Assembly (NCBI GenBank): GCA_025677815.1
Contig: JAIXMP010000053.1
Span: 1 to 64,000 of the forward strand
Origin: Phascolomyces articulosus
Taxonomy: Eukaryota; Mucoromycota; Mucoromycetes; Mucorales; Lichtheimiaceae
Direction: 5' to 3'
Length of the DNA stretch: 64,000 bases
Each line of letters begins with the position of its first letter. The stretch's first letter is position 1. The translations under genes and the position numbers were made by a program. The notes under the pieces were generated by a model, which did not search any database, was not told where the DNA came from, and saw only the letters and a list, made by a program, of their open reading frames with translations. Of the stretch, positions 1 through 12,892 are shown in pieces.

Positions 1-125
1 GTGTAACAATATTAAGTTATTAAGTAGGAAAGATAAACGTAGCAGTAGTAGTAATACCAAATGGGTATCCTATAATTTATAGTGAATAAGTGGGAAATAT
101 GTTTTCTTAGGATCTTTTGATATTG

Positions 126-1819
126 TCATCGGAGATCGTGCGAGGTTAATTCCATTTGAGAGGATGCATTGGATAGACGTCGTTTTGAGTGTCTTCCACT
201 AAAACTAAAGAAATTATTTTTTGATTGTTTGATACTCTGACGAAATCCTTTTGGAGAAAATCCTTGCGAAACAGTTTGACTGTTCTCTTTCAACGCATTC
301 ATAATGGCTTCATCATCATTTTGAAATGTAGCAGTAAAAGCACCCATAGTTGATCCAGCACCTATCTCTCGATCGGGTTGAGTAGAATACATGGAGCTAC
401 TATCTATACCAGTACTTCCTTCTGTTGATTTTTTGGATCTTAATGCGGCATTCTTACTTGTATTTGGACTAAAATAATTATTGGAGTAAGCCATCATCAT
501 TTTGATATTTACTAATAATAAATAGGTAAAATAAAAAAACTCATTCAAATGGAATACCTGAAAATAATTGATAACTCCATCACTAAAACAGTGATACTTG
601 CTGTAAGTGACCATCCCACGCCAAGAAAAATACTTCCCACCGTATTTCTCATGATTAAATCTCGTAGACTACCGTATAATAGTAAAACCAACGCAAAAAT
701 CCATAAGCATATGGCGAATCCAGCAATGGCTACTTGTATTTTCATTATACCAGCCTTTACAGCCGCATCATTGGATCCTTGACGAAGTTTTCTGTGATGG
801 GACTTTAAAATGCGTACCAGACGAACGCCAGCAAAAAACACAGCATTACCTACTCCACCTGTCCATAAAAACCAGATTCCATAGTTGATACGTATCAACA
901 GTTCTGCTGTATATGAATCTTTATCTATCATTACACCTGCTGCAATCGTCATTGATATCCCAACAAGTGCGGGTAAAATCATAGTCATAAAACCGGCTAT
1001 ATCCATTACTGCCGGTGATGGCAACCATCCTGAAGTCGAATTACTCTATTTTTTTTCATAATAGATATTATTAGCTTACTGTTGACATAATTAATGAAAA
1101 AATCATACAAGTTTGATATACATCATCATACATGGTTACCTGAGCAATTGCTTGTGACACTCCAAGTAAATAAATAGTAATTCCACCTAATCCGATACTC
1201 CAAGGTAATTCATATAAGACTAATTATTATAAAGATATATATACAACTGTTACTTTTCTTACCAAAGAGAATAATAATAATAATGCCATTCTAACCATCT
1301 AAAAGTATTACCTGAACGACCCAACAAATTTCCTGCACCAACATTGGTGACAAGGACTAAACTAGTAATCATCCGTACTAAAAAAAAAAAGAAATAAAGA
1401 TTATAAGCACAAATATATTTACAGTATATAATAAACAAATAAACCTACAGATGCCAAATAAAACAAAAAAGATTAAACTACAATCGACCGGCTTCGGCCT
1501 TAAAATTCCATTTCCTACTCCTGCAGGACTCCATATCGTGTGTCCTTTCATTCCGACTCTATGAATCAGTAATCCAATCCCTGAAAAAAAAAAAAAAATT
1601 AGAAAAAGGGCTTACAACCATCGAGTCAATCCCTCATAGTTCAACATGGTTACCTAATATTGCACATAATGCTGAAACTATAATATTTATAATGTTAACA
1701 TAGTACATTGCAGTACTTTCTTCACAATCTTGCAATGTTATTCGCCAATCACAATGACATATTCCATTAAAGCAGTGGTGAGTGAATGTACGAATGTTGG
1801 CCGAGGGGTCATCAGCCAT
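126..1819 (-). CDS. Array gene A: seven-helix GPCR-like membrane protein (424 aa)
   Basis: Six exons in transcript order: 1654-1819, 1449-1580, 1312-1377, 1140-1219, 558-1045, 126-468; all junctions GT..AG and in frame. The N terminus (about 37 residues, no obvious cleaved signal) carries the array motif HCxxGxCHCDWR...CEE. Seven hydrophobic helices follow at roughly 38-65, 90-112, 124-145, 156-182, 192-217, 238-262 and 270-295. The basic loops (after helix 1 with RPKPVD, and KSHHRKLRQ after helix 5) are where the positive-inside rule puts cytoplasmic loops, so N-out/C-in GPCR topology is inferred. The tail has NDDEAIMNALK, a PKA-type RRLS (S410) and a terminal SSQMELTSH motif. It is closest to gene B. 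The family is not recognised; ligand and G-protein coupling are unknown. A transporter-like or rhodopsin-fold protein is an alternative. Confidence 0.72.
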
Positions 1820-3011
1820 AATTAAGGAATATTTGTCAAAAGAAATGCTTAAAAAAGAGATAGTACCGTAGGGTTGGATTTACTAAGGCGGTGCTACCTG
1901 GTTTTCTCTTGTACCAGCATCGTTCAGGGCGTAGGTAACACGAATAAGTAAAAACCAGGTATACATTTTAGTACAAAGATCTTTTGCTTTTTTCTAGTAA
2001 AACTCTATTACAATATAGAAACATCACATCACTATCTGTTTCGATGTTGGATTATCTTAACCCTCGAATAATACTACCATTGGCATAGACAAGGGGTGGG
2101 AGGAGGATATGTACTTTTTTTTTCATGTGTCATCTGGTGGTAAATTTACAGTTGTACAGGTTTGAATTCTATTTGTTTGCTATTATTTGTGGGTGTGTGG
2201 CTTTCGAAAAATATACTTGATTTGTATTTCGATCCCCAGCATATAGAGAAGTGGTTGCACAATGGTTATTTTATGATTTTAATTTGTTCATCATGAAGGA
2301 AAAGATCAACACCTTATGAACTGGATATGAAAAGATAAACGATAGAAGGATATACTGGGAAAACGGACCCTCTAACGATAATCCCGATAGTGGGTAATAT
2401 AGTTAAACGTATTTCTTGTCATTCGCGACACAGATCAATAAGGGAAAAGAATTTTCTCGACTATTGTAACAACTTTGGCATCTGAAAAAAAACATCTGTC
2501 ATTATTAAATTCATATATTTAGACTCATCACGGCAACACGAATTAATATATGAAAAGATGTTCTTGCTATAAAAGGGATAGAGTATTAAGACAAGTAGTA
2601 GCCTTATTATAATGCTACTGATCTGATCAATAAGTATATAATTATATTCTACACATGATGCCTATCCGACAAACTACAAAAGACGATCGTTTTTTAAAGC
2701 GATGATGAATAAAAATTTGACAGCTTGTAGTAGTAGGAGGTTTGATAAACATAATTTCAGTGTACATGTATATATGAAAGAAACTAATATGAGTAATATA
2801 CAAAAATAGAAACATAAAAATATAAATATGACATACTAATCTACAGAATAAGAATAAAAATAACAATAAATAGCAATTGAGGTTTCTATAAAATTAATTA
2901 ATAATAAAAGCATAATATAACATAACCTGAAAGTAAATGAATGAAACAACCAGCAATTTGGTTCACTGCAGTACTTGTACGTATATAATAATAAAAAAAC
3001 TGAGATACCAT
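1820..3011. other. Intergenic spacer upstream of gene A
   Basis: No convincing coding sequence. It lies between the start of gene A and the stop of gene B. It contains GGTAACAC at 1934-1941, inside the 20-mer at 1921-1940 that recurs upstream of gene E, and GGCAACAC at 2532-2539. Short ORFs here have low-complexity A/T composition. Confidence 0.6.
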
Positions 3012-4750
3012 TCAAGAAGAAAAACCTTCTGGATGAAGGCCATCATACGAAGTCAATTCCACCTGTGATGAGGTATTGCATATATGTCGCTTCGAATCTT
3101 TCTTGCTACCAAAACTAAAGTAACTCAATTTTGATTTTTTGACTTTTTGACGAAATTCTTGTTGCTGTAAATATCCGGAGGAATAATTTGGATCATTTGC
3201 TTTCAATGCATTGGTAATAGCCTCATCATCATTTTGAAATATATCAGTTACAGCACCCATTGTGGATCCCATGTCTATTTCTTGATCCGGTCGAGTGGAA
3301 TTCATAAACCCAGTACCAGCAGAAGTATCAGTACCATCTTCTGTTGATTTTTTGGATCTTAACGCTGCATTATTGATTGTGTTTGGGCTAATCATATTTA
3401 TAAACACGTAGTTATAAATTAATAGATTCTTAGTAAATACGTAGTACAACTCTTTAATGGGAAAATATAAATATGTATACCTAAAAACATGTACTATTTG
3501 CATTATTACATTAATAATTCCTGCTCCTAGAGTCCATCCAAAACCAACAATAACGCTAGCTACTGTATTTTCTATGATTAAATCTCGAAGGAGTCCATAC
3601 AAAAGCAAGACCAAGGCAAATATCCACAGGGCGATGGCAGGTGCTGAAGCTGCCATTTGTATCCGAAATATCCCAGCCTTCACTGCAGCATCATTGGATC
3701 CTCCTGGACGAAACTTTCGATGATGGGATTTCAAAATATGTACAAGATGAATACCCGCAAAGAAGATTGCACTTCCTATTCCTCCTGTCCATAAAAACCA
3801 AATTCCATAGTTGATCCGTATCAATAACTCTGCTGTATATTGATCCTTATAAACAATGGTGCCTGCTACTATTGTCATTGGTATACCAATAAGTGAAGGT
3901 AAAATCAATGCCATAATCCCTGATATATCCATTAATACAATTGAAGGTAACCATCCAGAAGTGGAATTGCTCTAAATGTTGTTACTGAATGTATTAGGTG
4001 TTCCTACGTTGCAATAAAAGCTTTGGTCTAAACCTGAAATAGTTTCTTTTGTTGAATGATTTACCTGTGCAATGGCTTGTGACACCCCAAGAATATAAAC
4101 GGTGATCCCAGCTAAGCCTATACTCCATGGTAATTCGTACAAGACTGATATGGAAAATCAGAAGAATCAATAAAGAAGAACCTTCTATGGATTCATTTTT
4201 AACTTTTATAGCCATCACTCATATCTTCCAATATACTATTTAAAATATACCTGAGCGGCCCAATAAGTTTCCTGGATCAACATTGGTAACAAGTACTACA
4301 CTAGTCACTAATCGAACTGAGGAAAGAAAAAGACAAATCCAAAAAATGTGAGTAATATAAATATTTACTGTTTTTTAAAAAATCACACTTACTACAATGG
4401 AAAGGAACAAAAAAATTAGACTACAGTCAACAGGTTTCGGTCGTAAAAACCCACGCGCTGTACCTGGAGGACTCCAAATCGTATGCCCCTTCATGCCAAC
4501 TCTATGAATCAACAAACCAATCCCTAAGTTTTGAATTTTTTTTTTTAGTTTTATTGAGTAAATCGCGATTCAAGATGACTTTACCTAACAAGGCGCCCAA
4601 TGCAGAAATGATAATGTTAATAATGTTGATGTAGAACATGGGGATACTTTCCTCACAATCCTCAAGTGTCACTCTCCAATCGCAATGACATGTTCCATTA
4701 ATGCAATGACGATCAAACGTTCGTATATTGGCAGAGGGATCATCAGCCAT
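3012..4750 (-). CDS. Array gene B: seven-helix GPCR-like protein, possibly frame-broken
   Basis: Exons by homology to gene A: 4585-4750, about 4396-4523, 4251-4316, 4065-4144, 3481-3971, 3012-3387. The N terminus starts with the same residues as gene A (MADDPSANIRTF) and has the same four-cysteine CHCDWR motif, seven helices and tail motifs NDDEAITNALK and SSQVELTSY. Two oddities stand out. First, the exon 2/exon 3 junction does not keep frame with any GT..AG pair found: both GT choices (after 4396 or 4393) leave phase 0, while exon 3 needs phase 1. Relative to gene A one T seems missing before the donor. Second, the PKA-type RRxS of A, C and D is replaced by RHIC, and the C terminus runs on past the usual end. 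It may be a recent duplicate of A that is decaying, or it may use a non-canonical splice or contain a sequence error. Confidence 0.6.
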
Positions 4751-6257
4751 GATAATTTTATATTACGCAAACTGGATGCTGTTTTCTCGAAAGTAACATG
4801 TTTTGTTTCAAGAATAGAAAGATGGCACATAAGGATGTAGAGTTTACAAAAATGGTACTACTATTCACCTTGGTGATAATCCCATCCATTGTTGTACCAA
4901 TGTTGTTTTTTTTAAAGAAACGGTAACACGAATGGTAATAAAGAAGATGATATAAACCCATAAATTATCAGATTTAGAGAATTCTCATTTACTACAATGG
5001 TGCTACCGAGCTCAAGAACCGCATATGTCCATTGTTCGACTTTTTAACAAATAGAATAGGTTCACCGTTGATTATTGTAATCATCATTATCCAAAATATA
5101 CAAGATGTGTACTATTTACATTAATAATTCTTAGGAATCTGTTCTGTCAGATCAAACAATTCGTGATAGACGCAAAAGTTTGTACATAATATGTTAATAA
5201 TAATCTTTGTTCCTTTTTCACTGATATGACTATCAGTATAAAAGATGAAAAATAGTTTTCAGAATAGATAATTGCCATATTATTAAAGACCAATATATAA
5301 GCAGAAAGTGGTATTATCATCATGAAGTAGTAAGCTTTTCATAACCAGCGAAACCAAACACATTTTGTGTTACACAATTCGCTAAAGATGGTAGATTTTG
5401 TGAAGGAAGAAGAAAGTCGATGTAAACTAAGAAGAATGACAAATCTTTTTTAACACTATAATATATTATTTTACATCGTTAATGAAAATAAAGATAAAAC
5501 CCTCTGGTTTAATTTTTTTCTTTAATAATAACTTATAAAGAGGATGAAAATGATAGTATCACCTTGACCATGGCAACACAAACTCTCGTATCATTAATCG
5601 AATGTCAAAATTATGAAAGACATGATGTCATTCATATCCATAAACGTGGTAAATTATATATATTGAACAATAATGATCCACACCATAGATTACACAGATT
5701 TGATAAAGATAATTAATGAAAAAATCGAATGTTTTTTTTTAATAAAAACATAGACCCACATGGTGTGCATTACAATGATTCGAATCCAAAAAAAAAAAAA
5801 ACGAAAAAAAAACTATATTTCTACCACTTGCATCATAAATAAAATTATAAAAAAAAAGAACCTTGAAGATGATAAAAAAGGAAAATAATATTTAAAAAAT
5901 ATCTAATTTGTATATAAATAAAGGGGTGTGAGTGAGAGAAAGAACGCAGAAGCAAACTATATAGAACAAAAAGTATGAATAAATAAAAAGAAAGAATAGG
6001 GTATGTAAAACAGAATAAAGTGAATTGGTGGTAATTTGAGGTTAATTTTCTTTTTCCTCTTATTATTATAATATTAATATAGATATATATCATGAAAGAT
6101 GTATAATAAAATTGGATATGTTTGAAACAATCAAGACCAACTGGTAGAAAAACCCGGCTCTATTGGAAGTTTAAAGAAAACATAATAATAAAATAATAAT
6201 AATAATAAATAGGTACCATTAAGAATAATAACCTTATTTAAATTATTATTAATAATA
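4751..6257. other. Intergenic spacer upstream of gene B
   Basis: No supported gene. It holds GGTAACAC at 4922-4929 and GGCAACAC at 5572-5579, plus A/T homopolymers. A tRNA-T-loop-like string near 5774 has no cloverleaf around it. Confidence 0.55.
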
Positions 6258-7953
6258 TTAATGATGTTGGTATGAAGTCAGTTCCACCTGGGAAGAGTTA
6301 TCGGATGTTCGTCTTTTGTTGTTGGGTATTTCGTTACCGAGACCATTCTCCATTAAAGGATTATTCTTGATCTGCTCACGTCGTGCGAGCCATTCGGCGT
6401 CTTTTGCTTTGAGAGCACGTTCGATCGCATCACTGTCAAATGTTCCTGTCGCAGAAGGATCGAATGTTGACATAGGGCCAAGATCAGCAGGTCCAGTATA
6501 GGATAAATTATTGCTCTGATTTGTTTTATTATCGGATGATGATTTTGAACGTAATGCTGCATTTTTGGCATTATTGCCTGGACTATTATATTTGAAATAT
6601 ATATATTTGATTGAGTGAAACAAAGTAATTAGAAATCGGTTCACTATGATATAAACAGAGAGAAAGTATAAGTACCTGACAACAATGGCCAATTCAACAA
6701 CGAATGTTGTCGCACCAGCAAGAATGGACCATACAACACCAAGGAAAATAGATCCCTTTGTGTTTTGAATAATGTCGTTACGCAGGACACCATATAAAAA
6801 CAAAAGTGTAGCAAACGAGTATAAACAAACCACATAAGAGAAGGCTGTCAATTGGATCTTGTAAATACCCGCTTTCACAGCTTCATAATTCTTTGCTTGT
6901 TGGAACTTTTTGTGATGATTTCTCAAAATGCGAATCAAACGAAGAGAAGCAAACATGACGGCAACACCTATGCCTCCTGTCCAAACAAGCCAAATACAAT
7001 AATTGGTACGAATCAATGTTTCTGCAATATATAAGTTTCTATAGGCCATGGCACCAGCTGCAATGGTAAATGATTCACCAATAATCAATGGAGCAAACAA
7101 AAAGAATAAACCAAAAATATCAATGGATCTTGGTTGAGGTAACCAGCCTGATGCAGAATGACTCTATTTTTTTTTCATTTTCAGTTTTTTTTAGTCGTTA
7201 TCCAATAGGATACAGAAAAAAAATCATTCGTATTATTTTTATTAGTATTTACCTGTGCAATTGTTTGAGCAATACCAATTAAATATAAAGTAATACCGGC
7301 TAAACCGAAACTCCAGGGAATTTCATAAAGAACTATAAATTTACATTTTTTTTTTATTAGCGCGATGATTTATATTTTCATGAAACATACGATATAACGA
7401 AAAAAAAAATATGAATTTACATGATCGAGCAATAAAATTTCCACTGCCAATATCTGTTACCAATACTACACTGGTTATTAATCGGACTAGAGAAAAAAAA
7501 AAGTAATATGGATCAGTTACATGAAACATGTAAATAACTGTAAGTTATTAGTGTTATAAACAAGATGAGAAAGTAAAACACATACGCGCATTAAATACAA
7601 TAAATAATAATAACATGCCATCTACAGGCTTGGGTCGTAAAATACCCGCACCTGGACCTCCAGTATTCCAAATAGTATGGCCTCTAATGAAAACTCTATG
7701 CACCAATAAGCCCGATGCTGTCAAAATAGAGGGAATCAAGATTAGATACTTTTTTTTCTGCATAATGATCGTCTATTCGATCAAAATATTATTTACCAAG
7801 AAGAATGGATAATATGGAAACAATAATGTTGACAATATTCACAATCCACAAGGCATGACTTTCTTCACAATTTTGTATAGTTAATCGCCAATCGCAATGA
7901 CAGACACCATCTATGCAATGCCTATCAAAAGTTCTAAGATTCGGATCCTCCAT
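6258..7953 (-). CDS. Array gene C: seven-helix GPCR-like membrane protein (415 aa)
   Basis: Six exons: 7797-7953, 7586-7717, 7421-7486, 7253-7332, 6676-7163, 6258-6582; frame is kept throughout. Start MEDPNLRTFDRHC was chosen because it aligns with the other array starts. It has the four-cysteine CHCDWR ectodomain motif, helix 1 ending in an IHRV-like LVHRV, the RPKPVD loop, and seven predicted helices with the basic loop RNHHKKFQQ after helix 5. The tail is shorter than in A and B but keeps the shared blocks: DSDAIERALKAK, PKA-type RRTS (S401) and terminal SSQVELTSY, with RRxS starting 18 residues from the C terminus exactly as in A and D. It uses the same intron positions as A, B and D. Function unknown; receptor role inferred from topology only. 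Confidence 0.72.
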
Positions 7954-9790
7954 GTTTCGTCTTTATATAAAAAAAAACAAAACAATGCACCGAATATGTA
8001 TTATTGTATGTATGTATGTATGTATGTATATATAGGTAATAAAAGGAAAGGAAGGAAAAAGAAAAGAGAAAAAGAAAAAGAGGTAATAGTAGTAAAGAAG
8101 TTGAATTAAAGTCGAAATAATGGTTTAATCTTGTATATGCTCGTACAAAAAGTCAATTTTTTTTTAATAGTAACACAGAGATTATGACCAGACAATCTCA
8201 TTTTTTTTTAGGTGTTGTACACTTTACTGGATGCCCTTTCAGCCTATAGATGACAAATGTCTGGCGCTTAGCTCCGAACTTAACTAGATCTAGATAGTAA
8301 CTTCTTTTTTTCAATATATAACTCATATTCTTCATGATACAAGCATTTTTATTATTACAAAATGTAGAAAAATGATGATAATTAACAAGGTGTATATATA
8401 TCAGAAATATCAGCAATATCAATTGAATAATAAAAATATAGATATAGAATTAAATTAAGAATAGTAAGCCGCGGTCAAAGGATATCATCTTTTGTGTAGC
8501 AAAATAAAATCTTTTTTTGCTTCATGTTTATTTTTGTTCCTATACCTTATGGTATCACATGGAGTAAGTAAGGTGATATGATTTTTCCCTTTTTCTTTCC
8601 CGCGATATAAATCTATTAGTAGTGTTTTTGTTTTGTTCAGATCGATTTGATTCGAATCGGTTTGATTTCATAGAAGAGATAGGATGATATTTGAACAGAG
8701 GGAATGCGTTGTTAACGCAAAAGTATATCCATGAAAATGATAATAAACCAACTCCTTTCTTACTCCCATGCTTCTAAACCTTAACAATTTTTTTTAACAA
8801 AGTTCAACGACATCGACTCCGATGTTACAATAGAATAACAAGAAAGGAGATAAAAAGTAAATCATCGTGTCATTGTTCAAAAGATGAATTTGTGTGGGAA
8901 ATTATAGACGTCAATTATTTTGCATATCTTCAGTTTCAATTATAATAACGATAGTGTTATTAGAAAGCTAGAAGGTAATAATTACATATTAATTGATTCT
9001 TAATATAATTACGCTGTAATCAATGTCCATATTGAAGGATACAAAAAAAAAAAAGCGAATGGAGTTATAATTAATACCGCAACTTTGGGTTCCAGCCAAA
9101 CTATATAGAAAAACGTGTAATTAAACCTTTTTGAAAAGCTTGAAAATATATATTTAATAATAAAGTCTTTTTTTTAAAAAAAAATGACAATAGTTATAAA
9201 TCTGTATAGGATGAAAGATTATATATGGATAGATGATATCTTTTTATCTTCATTGATAAGTTAATACATGTTGAATAATAGATTTCGATACAAGTGTAAA
9301 GCAAGTATTACCGATTATTCCTGCACGTTACCCCCATGTTAAAAAAACAAATTGTCATTTGAGTCGGAGACTAAAGTAAAATGGATTCATTGTAATACGA
9401 AGGAGATCTACTTTTAATCGACTATACCCAAGAAACTGTTTCTGTACAACGTAAATGGTAATCGGGTGGGGGAGATCACACTCCATAAGCGTTTAAATAT
9501 AATATCTTTAAATCTCAGAATCCATGGTAACAAGATAGTTTTCACTGCTGTTTGGTATGATGTAATCATTATTAAATATATATATAAAAGAATACAAAAC
9601 AAATTTAGATAACCAAGAGTAGCTGCTAGTGGATGGGTAATAAATAGTAAAATGGATAATATACAGAAAATTGGGTAATAATCAATAAATAATAATAAAT
9701 AATAAATAATAGATCGCAAACATAAATGTTCATGCAGATAATACAATAATAAATAAATAAATAAATGATGGGATGATGAAATCTTGGTTA
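7954..9790. other. Intergenic spacer upstream of gene C
   Basis: 1.8 kb without a supported gene. It has a TATG microsatellite near 8008-8031, a variant motif AGTAACAC at 8169-8176, and AT-rich filler. The 126-codon ORF on the minus strand at 9414-9794 is low-complexity (Leu/Ile/Tyr) and not credible. Confidence 0.5.
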
Positions 9791-11565
9791 TCATCGATCA
9801 TCATACGTTGTCAGTTCCAGCTGAGAAGAAGCATTCGATGCTCGTCGTATAGGTACATTGTTGATGAAAAAATGGGAACCGATCTTACTTTTGGTTCTAT
9901 TTGGTTTTTGAGTATAAAACCATGATTGTCTACCTGCATTCTCATTGGCTTTGATAGCATTGAAAATAGCTTCATTATCATCCTGAACTGTAGCTGTTCC
10001 ATTACCAATAGTAGATTCACCAAATCCGGTATTTGGATCCGGTAAAGTACTAATTGCCCCACTTTCAGAGGTTCCTCCATTGTTGCTTCCAGTAGTTGAT
10101 GATTTTGACTTAAGTGCAGCATTTTTATCCTTTGATTTAGGACTAATAAATAAATAAAAAAGAATGTGAGTAATTCAATTTCCTATTAAATAACAGGACT
10201 CAATTCCTCTTCATATATATAAATCCCAATCGTTTTTATACTTACTTGAGCATCACAGAAATATTAAGACATAATGTGGTGACACCTCCTAGGTATGTCC
10301 ATAAAACAGAGAGGAAAATATTCCCACCAGTATTTGACATGATTGCATTTCTCAAAATACTATATAACAAGAGAAAAATAGCAAATCCCCAAAGACAAAC
10401 GGTAAAAAGTCCCACCACGATTTGAATTCTAAAGATACCAGCTCTGACAGCAGCATGATTTGATTTGTGTCGTGATTGTTTGTGATAAGATAATAAGATA
10501 CGCACAAGACGAGCACCAGTATAAAGCACGCAACCACCAATGATCCCTGTCCATACAAACCATGCAACATAGGTTAATCGGACAAATATTTCCGCCAATG
10601 GTAAGTTGGTTTCTGCTAATGCTCCTGCTGATATCGGAAAGGCTAGACTCGTAGTAAAAGGAAGGAATAATAGCATAGAGCCCACAAAATCAACGATTGA
10701 AGGTCGTGGTAACCATCCAGAAACAGAATGACTCTATCATAAAAAAGATAAAAATAAAAATTGAACCCTTATTTTTTTAGACTCAATGGTGAATTTTTAA
10801 TTTAAGGGGTAGTGGGAGAGAGGAATAATAATAGAAAGTTGAGTTGAGTTGAATGGTTGGTTTCTTTCTAACCTGTGAAATGGTCTGTGCAATACCAATG
10901 AGATACATAGTGATTCCAGCAAGTCCAAAATCCCACGATACTTCGAATATATCTATAATTTGTTTCATATGTATTAACTTCAATGCCGCTTCCCTGTGTC
11001 GACTTTTAAAATAATGAATAGAATAGTATCAAAACTTACATGAACGAGCTATCCAATTTGTTGACAATACATCCGTAATCAGAATCACACTACTTACTAG
11101 CCGCACTGGATAAAGAATAAAAAAAAATCCATTTAATTAAAAATTTTTCACTAAATGCATTTTAAAAAAAAATCCCCCTCACTTACATGTATTGAATATC
11201 ACAAACAAAAGAAGCATGCCATCCACCGGTCTTGGTCTTAGCCAACCACTAGCACCATGAGTTTTACTCACACTTTTAGGATTCCAAAAAGTATGTCCCT
11301 TGAAGCAAATTCTGTCAATCAACAAACCTATGCCTGGTTGTTGTTTTTTTTGTATTCAGTCCATCATTTCATTTATATCTTCCATCGCATTATATATCTT
11401 ACCCATGATAGCTGATAATGCTGAAATGGCAATATTCACAATATTGATATACCACATGGCAACACTTTCTTCGCAATCTTGAATACTTAGGCGCCAATCA
11501 CAATGACATATACCATCGACACAATGGCGATCCAAAGCACGAATCGAGATTGCTGTATCAGCCAT
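9791..11565 (-). CDS. Array gene D: seven-helix GPCR-like membrane protein (431 aa)
   Basis: Six exons: 11403-11565, 11187-11333, 11040-11105, 10873-10952, 10246-10733, 9791-10142; frame is kept. It has the same architecture as A-C: four-cysteine CHCDWR N terminus, seven helices, basic loop after helix 5 (SYHKQSRHKS), and a tail with DDNEAIFNAIK, PKA-type RRAS (S417) and terminal SSQLELTTY. Exon 2 is 15 bases longer than its paralogues, adding about five residues (around SVSKTHGAS) to the first intracellular loop before RPRPVD. The RPKP of the others is RPRP here. It is the most divergent member of the A-D subfamily. Function unknown. Confidence 0.72.
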
Positions 11566-12892
11566 AAATTCGATGCGCTTCTAATGTTGATTTTATGAAT
11601 AGCAAGTTGTTTGGATATTCAGGAATAATGAAGAGAAAAAAAATCAAGGTACTACCAACCTTGCCTCACCACGCCACATATTATCGAAGTTTCTATTGAG
11701 GTAACACAGAATATTTAAATAGGGTAAATATACCCTTTCGCTTCGAATATTCTCTAGTGCAACATTTTTGATTTTTTTAACATTTCCATAAATTGTTTAG
11801 ATACATCATATCAAATGAAATACTAGAATGGACAATTATCAACTATTGGTATATCCCTTTCAAAATGTTTTTTTTGTTAATGTAAAAATATTAAGATACT
11901 TGTTCAATATTATTAAACGATGAACGATTTCTATAATTATAACCTATGCAAATTTATATTATCGGATATATAAAAGGGAACTAAAAATGTAAAAATATTT
12001 CATATGACGATCTCGAAGAACTAATACAGAGAATAGAAATTATTCACTAAAAAGAAAGTAGAATTACATACATAGAACAAAGGGAAAAATAGTAGTACCG
12101 TTTTATCATATGAGTTCAAACAAAGTGATAACCAATATTGTGGATTATAGCATGCTGTTTTTGTTATCGCGTCCATAATCTAAATTTCATTCGTTATGTT
12201 TGCAATTCCATAATTAGATCAATTTTATGGGGCAAATATGAATTTATACACTTGAATCAAAGGGTTTTATTTTTAGATGAACATGATAATCATCAACTAG
12301 TAATTTAAACAAGCAAACATGCTGGCTGAAGAATTCTCTTTCAAAAAAGAGGAGCATCCCTTGACTTTTAAAACTGATCTCTCCATCGAAATTTCACTCA
12401 CTATCTAAGAGCGATCCTATGTTGTATATCAAACAGAAGGGAAACCTGTCGGCCCAGCTGTCAAACCTTATTACTGAAATGGGAAGTCTATTATTTGATC
12501 AGCTGCTGCACGAATGTATAAACCCCACTATATCAGTAAGAAGCATTGTGCTACTCCCATGATTAAATTTTTGATATATCAACCCAATTTGTATATATAA
12601 TATGCTGCATAAAAACTTTATTATTCTAATAGACATATAGAGTAATATATAATGGTAAAATAATGAAGGAAGTAGATAGTAATATAAGGATGATGATGAT
12701 TGTTATAAAAACTTTTATATAATTATTAACTAATTAAAAAAAATATTGGATATATAAAAAAAAATATCGATGTGAGTTATCTCATATAGTAGTTGCGATC
12801 TATAGAAGGATTAATAGGGGGAAAAATATACACAAAAAATAAAAGTAAACGGAAAGAAGATTGGATAAAATCACCAAATGAAATATAGACCA
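11566..12892. other. Intergenic spacer upstream of gene D
   Basis: No gene supported. Contains GGTACTACCAA at 11648-11658 and GGTAACAC at 11700-11707, close to the gene D start and so plausible promoter elements. Confidence 0.5.

Noticed and set aside
5765..5785. GATTCGAATCC resembling a tRNA T-loop/B box
   Set aside because: No acceptor, D or anticodon stems can be drawn around it; also followed by poly(A), not a Pol III T run.
8008..8031. Short tandem TATG repeats as a CRISPR-like or regulatory array
   Set aside because: Plain microsatellite without spacers.
9414..9794. 126-codon minus-strand ORF
   Set aside because: Low-complexity Leu/Ile/Tyr composition from AT-rich spacer; it ends at the 3' end of gene D and shares no array motif.
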